Assembly (NCBI RefSeq): GCF_900491745.1
Contig: NZ_UETR01000011.1
Span: 75,115-139,114, forward strand
Reading direction: 5' to 3'
DNA from: Amarolinea aalborgensis
GTDB lineage: Bacteria; Chloroflexota; Anaerolineae; SSC4; Amarolineaceae
DNA length: 64,000 nucleotides
The position numbers were made by a program, and so were the translations under genes. Shown piece by piece: positions 34,067-41,984 of the stretch. Each line of letters opens with the position of its first letter. Position 1 is the first letter of the stretch. Below the pieces are notes generated by a model, which worked only from the letters and a program-made list of their open reading frames with translations, was not told the DNA's origin and did not search any database.

Positions 34067-35710
34067 CTACCAGACTCTAAAGCCAGGCGAGGTGGACTGC
34101 GCCTGGGAGATGAGCTGGAAAAGCATGGGGCCGTAGCTGATGATGATCAGGATGATGGTGCCGGCCAGCCAGGGGCGCCAGTTTTCCAACCAGGCGGGCG
34201 TCGGCCCTGGGTCCAGCGCCTCGGCCACGGGCATCTCCACCGGCTTGGTGAGTTTGCGCTTGGAAGTCACGGTGCCGACTACGTTGACATAGTAGAGCGC
34301 GCCGCTGACGAGCAGGATCAGAGCGCCAATCAGGGCTTCGATCATGAAGGGACTCCATTCGGGCGACAGGTACGGCGCCACGCCCAGCATGGTGCGCCGC
34401 GGCACGCCGTAGCGCAGGCCCAGGATGTGCAGCCCGTTGCTCATCAAGACCATGCCCACGAACCAGGTCCACGCTTGCCACAGGGCCGCGCGCTTGCTGA
34501 ACAGTTCTTTGCCGGTCAGCTTGGGCAGCAGCCAGTACGTAATGCCCATGAAACCCAGGGTGGTGGCGCTGCCCACGGTCAGGTGAAAGTGGCCGGGCAC
34601 CCACATGGTGTTGTGAATGACCAGGTTGAGGTTGTACGACGCGTTGGTCAGACCGCTGATGCCGCCAAAGGCAAAGAGGATCATGGCCAGGTTCTGCGCA
34701 ACGAAGGAAGGTTCACCCCAGGGCAGCGCGCGAATCCAGCCCAAGAGGCCTTTGCCGCCGCGTGCGCGGCCGCCGATTTCCATCGAGGCGATGACGTTGA
34801 AGGCGGTCAAGACGCTGGGGAAGAACACCGCATACGTCAGGATGGCATGAATGTACTTCCAGGCCGCGGGAATGCCAGGATCGGTGTATTGATGATGGAA
34901 GCCAAGCGGCGTGGAAAGAACCAGGAAGAGCCAGAAGGCAAGGCGCGCCAGCGGTTCGCTGAACAACTTGCCGCCCACCTGTTTTGGAATCATCCCGTAC
35001 CAGGAGATGTAGACGGGCAGCAGCCAGAAATAGACCAACGGGTGGCCGGTGAACCAGAAGAAGGTGCGCGCCAACTGCGGGTCAATGCCTTGCACCAGGC
35101 CTAGTGACCAGGGAATGAGCTGGAAAAGCATTTCCACGGCGATGCCCAGGGTGGCAATCTGCCACAGAACCATCGTGATGAGCGAACCAAAGGCAATGAA
35201 CGGGGTGCGCTCCTTAGGGTTCTCACGCCGCCAGGCGCGCCAGGTGATGATGATGCCCCAGCCAACCGCCCATGAACCAACGACCACCAGGGTCAGACCG
35301 ATATAGAACAGCGCCGAAGCTTTCAGCGGAGGGTAAAACGTGAAGAGCACCGTGGCCTGGTTGGTCAGCAGAGCGATGGATGCCAACACCAGACCCAATA
35401 CCATCACCACCAGGGCAATCGTATGCACGATCGGCTTGACGACTTCTTTTTTCAAGCTGTAGCTCGTGGTGAAGGTGAGAAACCCGGTGATAAAGAAGGT
35501 TGTCCAGACCAGGGCATTGAGCACGGCGTGCAGCGTCAACCCCTGGTAGTAGCTTTGAATCCCAAGAGGCCGCAAGAGGCCATAGAGGTTGATGCCGTTA
35601 TGTTCCAGCTTCTGGAATGGGCCGATGAGACCGCCGATGGCCAGCGCGGCCATGGCAATGCCGATATGCCAGGCGGTGAAACGATTGGCACGAGGAAAGT
35701 TTTGAGTCAT
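34067..35710 (-). CDS. Cytochrome c oxidase subunit I, ba3 type (B-family heme-copper oxidase)
   Basis: 547 residues with 13 or so helices. Heme and copper ligands are visible: His61 in QGLTLHAVLNAL, CuB His/Tyr in FTGHPLVYFWLLPVY, the His pair in STPLGFHHQYTDPG, and heme ligands in HNTMWVPGHFHLTVG. The HNTMWVPGHFHLTVG motif and the short subunit II place it with ba3-type enzymes, which reduce O2 to water with high affinity and pump protons. Last gene of the oxidase operon, 75 nt after subunit II. Confidence 0.93.
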   Translation of the reverse strand: MTQNFPRANRFTAWHIGIAMAALAIGGLIGPFQKLEHNGINLYGLLRPLGIQSYYQGLTLHAVLNALVWTTFFITGFLTFTTSYSLKKEVVKPIVHTIALVVMVLGLVLASIALLTNQATVLFTFYPPLKASALFYIGLTLVVVGSWAVGWGIIITWRAWRRENPKERTPFIAFGSLITMVLWQIATLGIAVEMLFQLIPWSLGLVQGIDPQLARTFFWFTGHPLVYFWLLPVYISWYGMIPKQVGGKLFSEPLARLAFWLFLVLSTPLGFHHQYTDPGIPAAWKYIHAILTYAVFFPSVLTAFNVIASMEIGGRARGGKGLLGWIRALPWGEPSFVAQNLAMILFAFGGISGLTNASYNLNLVIHNTMWVPGHFHLTVGSATTLGFMGITYWLLPKLTGKELFSKRAALWQAWTWFVGMVLMSNGLHILGLRYGVPRRTMLGVAPYLSPEWSPFMIEALIGALILLVSGALYYVNVVGTVTSKRKLTKPVEMPVAEALDPGPTPAWLENWRPWLAGTIILIIISYGPMLFQLISQAQSTSPGFRVW

Positions 35711-35785
35711 ATCGTAACCTCACGACAAAAGATATCAAGGGCGAATGATGAGAACTGGCTTGCGATCATGCCGGCGGCTCCGTGC

Positions 35786-36265
35786 TTACGGTTCCACGAT
35801 AATCTGCGCAAACATGGTTTGGTGACCAATGCCGCAGTATTCATGGCAGATGATCTTGTACGTGCCGGGCTTGTCGAAGGTGTGCGACAGCTTGGAAACC
35901 TGGCCTGGAATGATCATGAAATTGACGTTGGTTTCGTCAATGTGGAAGCCATGCATGACATCCTTGCTGGTGACGTAGAATGTCACTTTGGAGCCAGCTT
36001 TGACTTTGATCTCGTTCGGTTTGAACGACCAGGTTTGGGCCAACAGACGCGCCTCGAATTTCCCCGGCGCCAGTTCGCGCAGGCCAGGTTCGCCGAACGA
36101 GGTGGCGCCTGGTGTGGCGACGAGGCGTGGATCCACGCGCATTTCAGGCGATGGCACCTGAATGCCGGTGGCGAACGCTGAGACGGTGATCGCGGCCCCA
36201 AAGATCAACAGCATGGCCGCCGCAACATAAATCCATAGCTTCTCGTAGGGATCAACATGTATCAT
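35786..36265 (-). CDS. Cytochrome c oxidase subunit II, ba3 type (CuA)
   Basis: 159 residues from ATG 36265, which overlaps the stop of subunit IIa (ATGA). One N-terminal membrane helix (LWIYVAAAMLLIFGAAITVS) holds an external cupredoxin domain. The CuA ligands are His105 (VMHGFHID), Cys140, Cys144 and His148 (CHEYCGIGHQTM), and Met151. It takes electrons from cytochrome c or a blue copper protein. The single helix is normal for ba3 enzymes, where subunit IIa supplies the second. Confidence 0.94.
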   Translation of the reverse strand: MIHVDPYEKLWIYVAAAMLLIFGAAITVSAFATGIQVPSPEMRVDPRLVATPGATSFGEPGLRELAPGKFEARLLAQTWSFKPNEIKVKAGSKVTFYVTSKDVMHGFHIDETNVNFMIIPGQVSKLSHTFDKPGTYKIICHEYCGIGHQTMFAQIIVEP

Positions 36266-36372
36266 TGCGTGACTCCTCGCGCCAACATGATCAGATAGGC
36301 GCTGCCCCATAAAGCGATGATCAACAACAAGTAGATCGCCAAAACAGCCAGTGTTCCCTTCGGTGCTTCCAT
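36262..36372 (-). CDS. Cytochrome c oxidase subunit IIa (36-residue membrane peptide)
   Basis: A 36-codon gene with a strong ribosome site (AGAGGAG, 8 nt before ATG 36372). The peptide is MEAPKGTLAVLAIYLLLIIA followed by LWGSAYLIMLARGVTQ: a Pro-Lys-Gly N-terminus, one membrane helix and a short polar end. This matches subunit IIa of ba3 oxidases, which packs where the first helix of longer subunit II proteins would be. Its stop overlaps the subunit II start. It is easily missed because of its size. Confidence 0.88.
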   Translation of the reverse strand: MEAPKGTLAVLAIYLLLIIALWGSAYLIMLARGVTQ

Positions 36373-36414
36373 GACTTTTTCTCCTCTCTGATCCTCACCT
36401 ACAGCTGCGGAACC

Positions 36415-36879
36415 TTACTCGGGCTGACGGATGTCAACGTCGAGCTTGATCTCTCCACTCGTCTCGAACTTCAGCGTCAGCGGCACTTTTGCGCCGGGCG
36501 CGAAGGCTTCCTTTTTGTCAATGCACATGACATGCATGCCGCCGGGCTTCAACTCAATGGTCTTGCCGGCCGGTATTTCGATGAACCCGCCCGGCACGGG
36601 GCGCATGCCCATGGCGCCTTCCGCGGTCTTGTACGTTTCGTGCAGTTCAACGACGCCGCAGGCCGTTGAGGTAACCCCGGTCAATTTGTCGGCTGCGCCG
36701 CCGGAGTTTTTCAGGTTCATGTAGAACGCGCCGGTCATCATCATCTGCGTGGACGGTCTTCCCCAGGCTTCTTCGACCTTGATCTGCGGTGCGGCCGGCG
36801 CGGCGCTGCACGCAGCAAGAAGCATGGTCAATACCAGGACAACGCCTACGACGAGCCATGAGCGTCTCATTGTTTTCAT
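36415..36879 (-). CDS. PCu(A)C copper chaperone, lipoprotein
   Basis: 154 residues from ATG 36879 (AAGGAG-rich site upstream). The lipobox is MLLAAC with Cys24. The copper site follows the H-x(n)-M-x(21-25)-H-x-M pattern: His80 in ELHETYK, Met90/Met92, then His116 and Met118 in GGMHVMC. PCu(A)C proteins deliver Cu(I) to the CuA centre of subunit II outside the membrane. It lies 42 nt before the IIa gene. Confidence 0.92.
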   Translation of the reverse strand: MKTMRRSWLVVGVVLVLTMLLAACSAAPAAPQIKVEEAWGRPSTQMMMTGAFYMNLKNSGGAADKLTGVTSTACGVVELHETYKTAEGAMGMRPVPGGFIEIPAGKTIELKPGGMHVMCIDKKEAFAPGAKVPLTLKFETSGEIKLDVDIRQPE

Positions 36880-36990
36880 TCGCTTCCTTCTCCTTTGCTG
36901 CTCTTTCTTACCGTGACGCCAGGCGAGCAGCGCCTGGCTCGATCTCGACTCACCTGGGCACAACAGGCGTTCATCTTCACGATCAGGGAA

Positions 36991-37623
36991 TCAATTCATC
37001 CGTAGGAGCGCGCGCAGATCGCCTGCGATCTCGGCCCCAGTGGCGCCGAAGGGGATCAGCAGGCGGATGCTGCCCTGCCGATCAAGCACGAGCACGGTGG
37101 CTGTATGATCAATGAGATAACCGGTGGCCGCGGTGCCCTCATGCGCTTTGTAATAGATGCCTAAAGGCGTCGCCGCCGCGGCAATCTGCGCGGGTGAGCC
37201 GGTAATGCCAATGAATGACGGATCGAAATTCGCCACGTATTCCGCCAGGCGTGCAGGCGTATCGCGGTCGGGATCAACGGACACAAAAACTACCTGCACC
37301 TGCTGTGCGTCAGCGCCCAGGTCATGCATGGCCGCGGCCAGCTCGGCCAGCGTCGTGGGGCAGACGTCAGGGCAGTAGGTGTAGCCAAAATAGAGTGCGA
37401 CCAGTTTGCCGCGAAAATCAGAGATGCGCACCGGTTTGTCGCCCGCGGCGGTCAACGAGAAATCGTTGACGGGCATGGGCGGCTCCATGAACATTCCAGC
37501 CCACGTATGGGGTGGATTCAGAAAACGGATTGCAACCACAATCGCGAGAACCAACAGGGCCAGGGCGGCGGGCCAAATCCATCGCGGCGCGACGCCTTGG
37601 CGCCGGGCCATCACGGGCTGCAT
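36991..37623 (-). CDS. SCO1/SenC copper chaperone
   Basis: 210 residues. One N-terminal membrane helix (about 15-33), then a thioredoxin-like domain. Copper ligands Cys84 and Cys88 (YTYCPDVCPTTL) and His173 (LIDHTATVLVLD) are all present, and VSVDPDRDTP is typical. It matures the CuA site as thiol reductant or copper donor, together with PCu(A)C. It lies 18 nt downstream of the second SCO-like gene. Confidence 0.94.
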   Translation of the reverse strand: MQPVMARRQGVAPRWIWPAALALLVLAIVVAIRFLNPPHTWAGMFMEPPMPVNDFSLTAAGDKPVRISDFRGKLVALYFGYTYCPDVCPTTLAELAAAMHDLGADAQQVQVVFVSVDPDRDTPARLAEYVANFDPSFIGITGSPAQIAAAATPLGIYYKAHEGTAATGYLIDHTATVLVLDRQGSIRLLIPFGATGAEIAGDLRALLRMN

Positions 37624-37641
37624 AGGCAGTTCCTCTCTATC

Positions 37642-38304
37642 TCACTTGGCATAACACAGGAACAGGTGCGCAGCCTCATAGGCTACCTTACCTGCGCCCG
37701 TGCTGTTTTGCACTTCGCTGGCGATCAACGCCATGTCACGCATGATGCGATCAATCCCCGGCTCGGCCGTGCGATACTCCGCACGCAGGATGCCCCAGCC
37801 GTCCACCAGGAAGAAAGCAGGATCGAAAGAAAAAGAGCCATCGGCCTGGGGCGCGTAGTAGAGGCTGAAACCATCGCCGATGGCGACTTTGAGCGCCGCA
37901 GGATCGCCCGTTGCCACACGCCAAACGGCCGGGTCCGCGCGCTCGCGGTCTGCGTAGGCTGCCAGGACCGCCTGCGAGTCATGGTCGGGATCGAAGGATA
38001 TCGTCACCAGTTTGACCGGGATGCTCTGCGTGTTGGCGGCGCCCAGGCGTTGTTGCACGGCGCGTAGGGTGGCGGCCGTCTGCGGACAAGGCGCCTGGCA
38101 GCCGGTGTATGTGATGTTGTAGAGTACGAGCTGGCCGCGCAGGTCTTCGCTGGTGAGCGCGGCGCCAGTCTGATCGCGCAGGGCAAAGGCAGGCGCCAGC
38201 TTGATGCGCGGCAGCACTTTGATCGGCTGCAGCGTGGCGAAGGCCAAAACCGAGGCAATCAGGAGTCCGCCAGTCAGGTAGAGCACGCGCATGAAAAGCT
38301 TCAT
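37642..38304 (-). CDS. SCO-like thioredoxin-fold protein lacking the copper-ligand His
   Basis: 220 residues, membrane anchor near residues 5-25, SCO fold. Cys69 and Cys73 are kept (TGCQAPCPQT) and ISFDPDHDSQ corresponds to the SCO DPDRDT loop. The His that should align with His173 of the neighbour is replaced (SFDPAFFLVDGWG has none). It also has an extra C-terminal 40 residues with a Cys near the end. It more likely acts in thiol redox than in copper binding. Its ATG overlaps the stop of the receiver-like gene. Confidence 0.8.
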   Translation of the reverse strand: MKLFMRVLYLTGGLLIASVLAFATLQPIKVLPRIKLAPAFALRDQTGAALTSEDLRGQLVLYNITYTGCQAPCPQTAATLRAVQQRLGAANTQSIPVKLVTISFDPDHDSQAVLAAYADRERADPAVWRVATGDPAALKVAIGDGFSLYYAPQADGSFSFDPAFFLVDGWGILRAEYRTAEPGIDRIMRDMALIASEVQNSTGAGKVAYEAAHLFLCYAK

Positions 38305-38705
38305 GGTGCAACTCGCGGTTGTTGCGGCGGCCGGCTCGAACGGCTGTCCCTTGTGGCTACGGTTGGCCCCGCCGCTGACTTGCGCAGGACGCGCAGCAGG
38401 TTGGGAACCGTGGCGCGGGTGCGAGCCTGACGCTCGTGCACCACCATCGTGTTGTCAGTCAAGGTGACATAAATTACCCGGCGCGCCGCGGCGCCGACCA
38501 ACAGCGGCGCCAGGTCATCCTGGCGTAACTCTGGCGCCGCATGATCTACAATCAGCGTATCTGGCTGCATGGACAACAGCAAATTTTCGGCCTCGGCCCA
38601 CGTATCGGCCGCGCCGACGATGACGACCGACGGTTCGGACGCCAGCAGCCGCGCCAGCCCGTCACGAAAGAGGCCATGTCCGATCAAAAATACCTGTACG
38701 CTCAT
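38301..38705 (-). CDS. Degenerate receiver-like protein
   Basis: 134 residues from ATG 38705. The body follows a response-regulator receiver (VFLIGHGLFRDGLARLLASE, then TLIVDHAAPELRQDDL). The acidic pair at the end of strand 1 (normally DDH) is GHG, so metal-dependent phosphorylation is doubtful although the central Asp in IVDHA remains. The C-terminal 40 residues are basic and disordered, without a DNA-binding domain. First gene of the oxidase operon, in a 4-nt overlap with the SCO-like gene. Role unknown. Confidence 0.65.
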   Translation of the reverse strand: MSVQVFLIGHGLFRDGLARLLASEPSVVIVGAADTWAEAENLLLSMQPDTLIVDHAAPELRQDDLAPLLVGAAARRVIYVTLTDNTMVVHERQARTRATVPNLLRVLRKSAAGPTVATRDSRSSRPPQQPRVAP

Positions 38706-38960
38706 GGTAGGTTCATTGTGACACAAGCAGCTGCGTCTGTCGTCGCCCAGAGGGAGAGAGTAGAGGATAGAAAAACGGCTGCCTACTGGGTAGCCATCTG
38801 GCTAAGCCATTGGCGCTGGGCATAGTCCAAATGGGCTAATCCTGGCGTTCGCTCATGAGTCAGCGCCGCCCGCGGCGCCGCTCGAAGGAGGCTTGCCCGC
38901 GGATGCGCGCGCCGTGAGCAGGCTCGCAGACCTTGCCGAGCGAAAGGGGGGAGGAAAAGC
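38706..38960. repeat. Intergenic region with REP-like palindromes
   Basis: No gene is seen. gtagccatctggctaagcc (from 38791) and ctcgcagaccttgccgag (from 38925) are close copies of parts of the repeat at 24056-24200, in the opposite order. The 38706-38740 end should contain the promoter of the oxidase operon (possible CACAAT box near 38720 on the minus strand), but no clear -35 is visible. Confidence 0.4.
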
Positions 38961-39680
38961 TCACTTGTGGCTTGCCGGTGGGGTGCGAACGCCATCGCCC
39001 CTGGCAGGCGGGATAGTCGCAGACCCTGCCGGAGCAGAAACGCCAGAAAGCCCTGCGCGCACGGCCCAGGCGGCCGCCTCGGCGCGGCTGCGCAGGTGCA
39101 GCTTGTCCAGAATGCTGCCCAGGTGGGCCTTGATCGTGTGCGGCGACAGGGATAGGGCGGCCGCAATTTCTTTATTGCTCAAGCCGCGCGCCACGAACTG
39201 CAGCACCTCGCGCTCGCGCTCGGTCAATTCGTCCGGCTCCGCGGCGCCAGCAGTGGAGCGGGGGGTGGCAAACTCATTCAAGAGCTTGATCGCCATCGCA
39301 GGGCTGACCACAGCTTCGCCAGCGTACACGCGCTGAATGGCATCCACCAGTTCGGCGCTGGTGCTGTTTTTGAGCAGGTAGCCGCGCGCGCCGGCCCGAA
39401 CGGCCGTGAACAGGTCTTCTTCGCGCTCGGAGACCGTCAGCATCAGGATAGGCAGGTCGGGATAGCCCTGACGCAGCCGCCGCGCCGCTTCCAGCCCGCC
39501 CATGCCCGGCATGTTGACATCCATCAATACCAGGTCGGGCGTCGCTTTCGCGACAGCAGCCAGCATCTCTTCGCCGCTGCCGGCGTTGGCGACCACATGC
39601 AGGCCGTCCATGTCATTGAGGATGCGCACAAGGCCTTCCCGAAAGAGGTGATGATCGTCGGCGATGGCAATACGTATCAT
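38961..39680 (-). CDS. NarL/FixJ family response regulator
   Basis: 239 residues. The receiver has the acidic pair in IADDHHLFREGL, phospho-acceptor Asp54 in LVLMDVNMPGMGG, the Thr in LMLTVSE and Lys in YLLKNS. The LuxR-type helix-turn-helix is at about 150-210 (ELTEREREVLQFVARGLSNK, then LSPHTIKAHLGSILDKL). A Pro/Ser tail ends the protein. It lies 7 nt after the histidine kinase gene and is surely its partner. The nearby oxidase operon is a possible target (inferred). Confidence 0.94.
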   Translation of the reverse strand: MIRIAIADDHHLFREGLVRILNDMDGLHVVANAGSGEEMLAAVAKATPDLVLMDVNMPGMGGLEAARRLRQGYPDLPILMLTVSEREEDLFTAVRAGARGYLLKNSTSAELVDAIQRVYAGEAVVSPAMAIKLLNEFATPRSTAGAAEPDELTEREREVLQFVARGLSNKEIAAALSLSPHTIKAHLGSILDKLHLRSRAEAAAWAVRAGLSGVSAPAGSATIPPARGDGVRTPPASHK

Positions 39681-39687
39681 GAGATGT

Positions 39688-41610
39688 TCACACGGGGGTG
39701 GTTAGCGGCACCGTAACGGCCAGGCGGGTGCCCTGGTCGGGGCCGGTGGCAATGGTGAGCGCGCCGCCCAGGCCTTCGGCGCGTTCGCGCATGGAGGCCA
39801 GACCATGGCTGCGGTAGATGCGGCTGGGGTCGCTCATCGTGGGAAAGCCGCGGCCGTCATCGGTGATAGCCAGGGTGCAGTGATCGCCCTCCGCGCGCAG
39901 CGCCACGGTGACCTGTCGGGCCTGCGCGTGTTTGCGCACGTTGGTCAAGGCCTCCTGGGCAATGCGCAGGAGTTGAAAACCGGTGGTGGCGTTGGTCTCG
40001 ATCCCTGGCGGCTCCGCGCTAAACTGCGCGGCAATGCCGGTTTGCCGCGCAAAATCTGCCGTATAGTCGGCCAGGCAGGCAGTGATGGCGCCTGGTTTTT
40101 CGGCCGTCAGCCGCAGGCCGTCAATCGCCTCGCGCACATCCACATAGGCCCCGCGGATTGATTGACGCAGCTCGCCTAGCTCCTGCATCGCAGAGGCTTG
40201 TCGGCCGCTCTGGATGAGCTGCTCCAGGCGCTCTGCTTGTAAACCTAGATAGCCCAGGGTCTGCGCTAGGCCATCATGAATCTCGCGCGAAAGGCGGTAT
40301 CGCTCCTCCAAGACGGCCATTTGGTTCACTTGTGATAGGAGCTGCGCGTGGCGAATCGCCAGGGCAATTTGATGCGCCATCGTCGTCAGGAGTTCGCTGT
40401 GCTGTTGGCTGAACGCGCGCCGGCGTCGCGCGCCCAAGAATATGGCGCCGAAGACTTGACCTTCCGTCGCCAGGGGCGCTGCGGCCGCAGAGAGCAGCCC
40501 GCCTCCCGCGCTGGCGCCCAATTCTGGCGCCATCACCGGCGCGCCCGCGGCATACGCCTGCGCTGCCATTTCGAGCGCCAGGCCAAAGCGTGGGTCGCTG
40601 ACATCCGCGCCCAAGTCACGTCGCGCCTGGCAGGTCCACATCTGGCGCGCCGTATCGAACAGGAACAGGCCACCCGTCTGCGCTTGCCAGCCGGCCGCGG
40701 TGATGTCGAGCACTTGGGCCGCCAATTCGCTGACCTGGTCGTGCGACACAGTCGCCGGCGATTGCGTAGCCCGGTCAAGCGCATGCAGCGCGCCGACTTG
40801 GCGCACGCGGGCGCGCAGACTTTCCAGCGTCGCCGCGATCGAAGTGCCGAGGATGTTGAGCAAACGCACATGGTCTTCTGGCGGGCCATCGGCGGAAGGA
40901 AAATAAGCCGAGATCACGCCGACGCGCTCCTGCTCGTGGTTGATGGGCAGGCAGATGAGGGAATTGATGCCCTCGTCGCGCGCCAGGTCGTGCAGGTCTA
41001 CGAACAGAGGGCAGTCGCTGGAAGCTTCAGTTCTAAGCACTTGACAGGTCCGGCAGCGACCGGCCGCCACCCCGCCATCCAGGCGGCGCCGCAGCCCGCT
41101 GAGGTAGCGGTCGCTGAGACCCCAGGCCATGTCCAGGTTGAGGCGGTCGCGGTCTTCGTCGAAGGTGATGACGGTCGAGGCCCGCGCATTGGTCAGCTGC
41201 AGCGGCGCCTGCGCGGCCAGGGCCAGGACTGCCTGCTCATCGGTGGCGGCGGTCACGCGCTGCTCCAGATCGTGCATGGCGAGCAGCTTCTGGTGGTTGA
41301 ATTCTAGCTCAGCAAAGGCCTGGCGCAGCCTCTCTTCCGTGGCAGACTGGCGCGCAATCGCGTTGGCGATCCAGGTCAATGCGAGCCAGGTCACAACCGT
41401 GCCGGAGAGGCTGAAGAGGAGAAGTTCGGCCACGCCTTGCCAGGTCGGCGTGACCAGCAGACGGATGAGCACCTGGTGGAGCGCGGCGACGGCCACGATG
41501 ACCGCCGGCGCCAGCCAGCGTAATTGGCGCACTTGGGCGTAGAGCGGCGAGGGCCGCGCCCCGTTGGCGGGAGCTGTGCTGGTTGGTTGGCGTAGGGCCT
41601 GATTGAACAT
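39688..41610 (-). CDS. NarX-type sensor histidine kinase with two GAF-like domains
   Basis: 640 residues. Two N-terminal membrane helices (about 33-50 and 62-84) with almost no external part, a coiled coil, GAF-like domain 1 (about 115-265) and 2 (about 275-410), then HisKA_3 dimerisation (YRLSREIHDGLAQTLGYLGL, phospho-His in REIHDG), and HATPase (NVRKHAQARQV, ITDDGRGFP, HGLASMRERAEGLGG). GAF 1 carries Cys residues in C-x2-C-x10-C spacing (RCRTCQ, SSDCPLF) plus one in SLICLP, so a redox, heme or Fe-S signal is conceivable. Paired with the NarL-type regulator. Confidence 0.92.
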   Translation of the reverse strand: MFNQALRQPTSTAPANGARPSPLYAQVRQLRWLAPAVIVAVAALHQVLIRLLVTPTWQGVAELLLFSLSGTVVTWLALTWIANAIARQSATEERLRQAFAELEFNHQKLLAMHDLEQRVTAATDEQAVLALAAQAPLQLTNARASTVITFDEDRDRLNLDMAWGLSDRYLSGLRRRLDGGVAAGRCRTCQVLRTEASSDCPLFVDLHDLARDEGINSLICLPINHEQERVGVISAYFPSADGPPEDHVRLLNILGTSIAATLESLRARVRQVGALHALDRATQSPATVSHDQVSELAAQVLDITAAGWQAQTGGLFLFDTARQMWTCQARRDLGADVSDPRFGLALEMAAQAYAAGAPVMAPELGASAGGGLLSAAAAPLATEGQVFGAIFLGARRRRAFSQQHSELLTTMAHQIALAIRHAQLLSQVNQMAVLEERYRLSREIHDGLAQTLGYLGLQAERLEQLIQSGRQASAMQELGELRQSIRGAYVDVREAIDGLRLTAEKPGAITACLADYTADFARQTGIAAQFSAEPPGIETNATTGFQLLRIAQEALTNVRKHAQARQVTVALRAEGDHCTLAITDDGRGFPTMSDPSRIYRSHGLASMRERAEGLGGALTIATGPDQGTRLAVTVPLTTPV

Positions 41611-41984
41611 TCCTCATCCATCGCTTGATCACCGGTTTTTGGACCGGCGGAATTGTGAGAAACAGTGGACAGTAAGATCAGTATACCAGTTTGCGCGCAA
41701 AAAGCCAAAGGCGTTCGCCGCGCCTGGGTGCATGTCAGGATGAAGGCGGATCGGACGGTTGTCAGGCCCGATAGGGCCTTCCACCTTGTAGCCCGATCCG
41801 TTCACGGTCGGGCGGTGTTGGTTGCGCGCACTATCGGGCCAGCAACCCCGCCGGAGGCCAAAGGCCATCCGGCTACGAGGTGCAAGCCCCTCTAGGGCTA
41901 CGCCCCGAAATTGAAATGCACCCCGCCGCGCCTGGGTGCGCGCGCCCGGCGCACTGGAAGTGCGCGCGCCCAGGTGCATGAAGG
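41611..41984. repeat. Intergenic region: kinase promoter and palindromic repeats
   Basis: Besides the kinase promoter (41680-41708) the region holds palindromic GC-rich segments: ccgatagggcc and actatcgggcc, gatccgttcacggtc, and an inverted repeat near 41930-41975 in which gcgcgcgcccggcgcactgg faces agtgcgcgcgcccaggtgca. The last may stop transcription from the 14-repeat gene. The phrase cgcctgggtgca also occurs near 41720. No coding sequence is seen. Confidence 0.5.
41680..41708 (-). promoter_or_regulatory. Kinase promoter TTGGCT-17-TATACT
   Basis: Minus strand: TTGGCT (41708-41703), 17-nt spacer, TATACT (41685-41680) preceded by TGG, so it also has an extended -10. The leader to the kinase ATG is about 60 nt. 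Confidence 0.78.
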
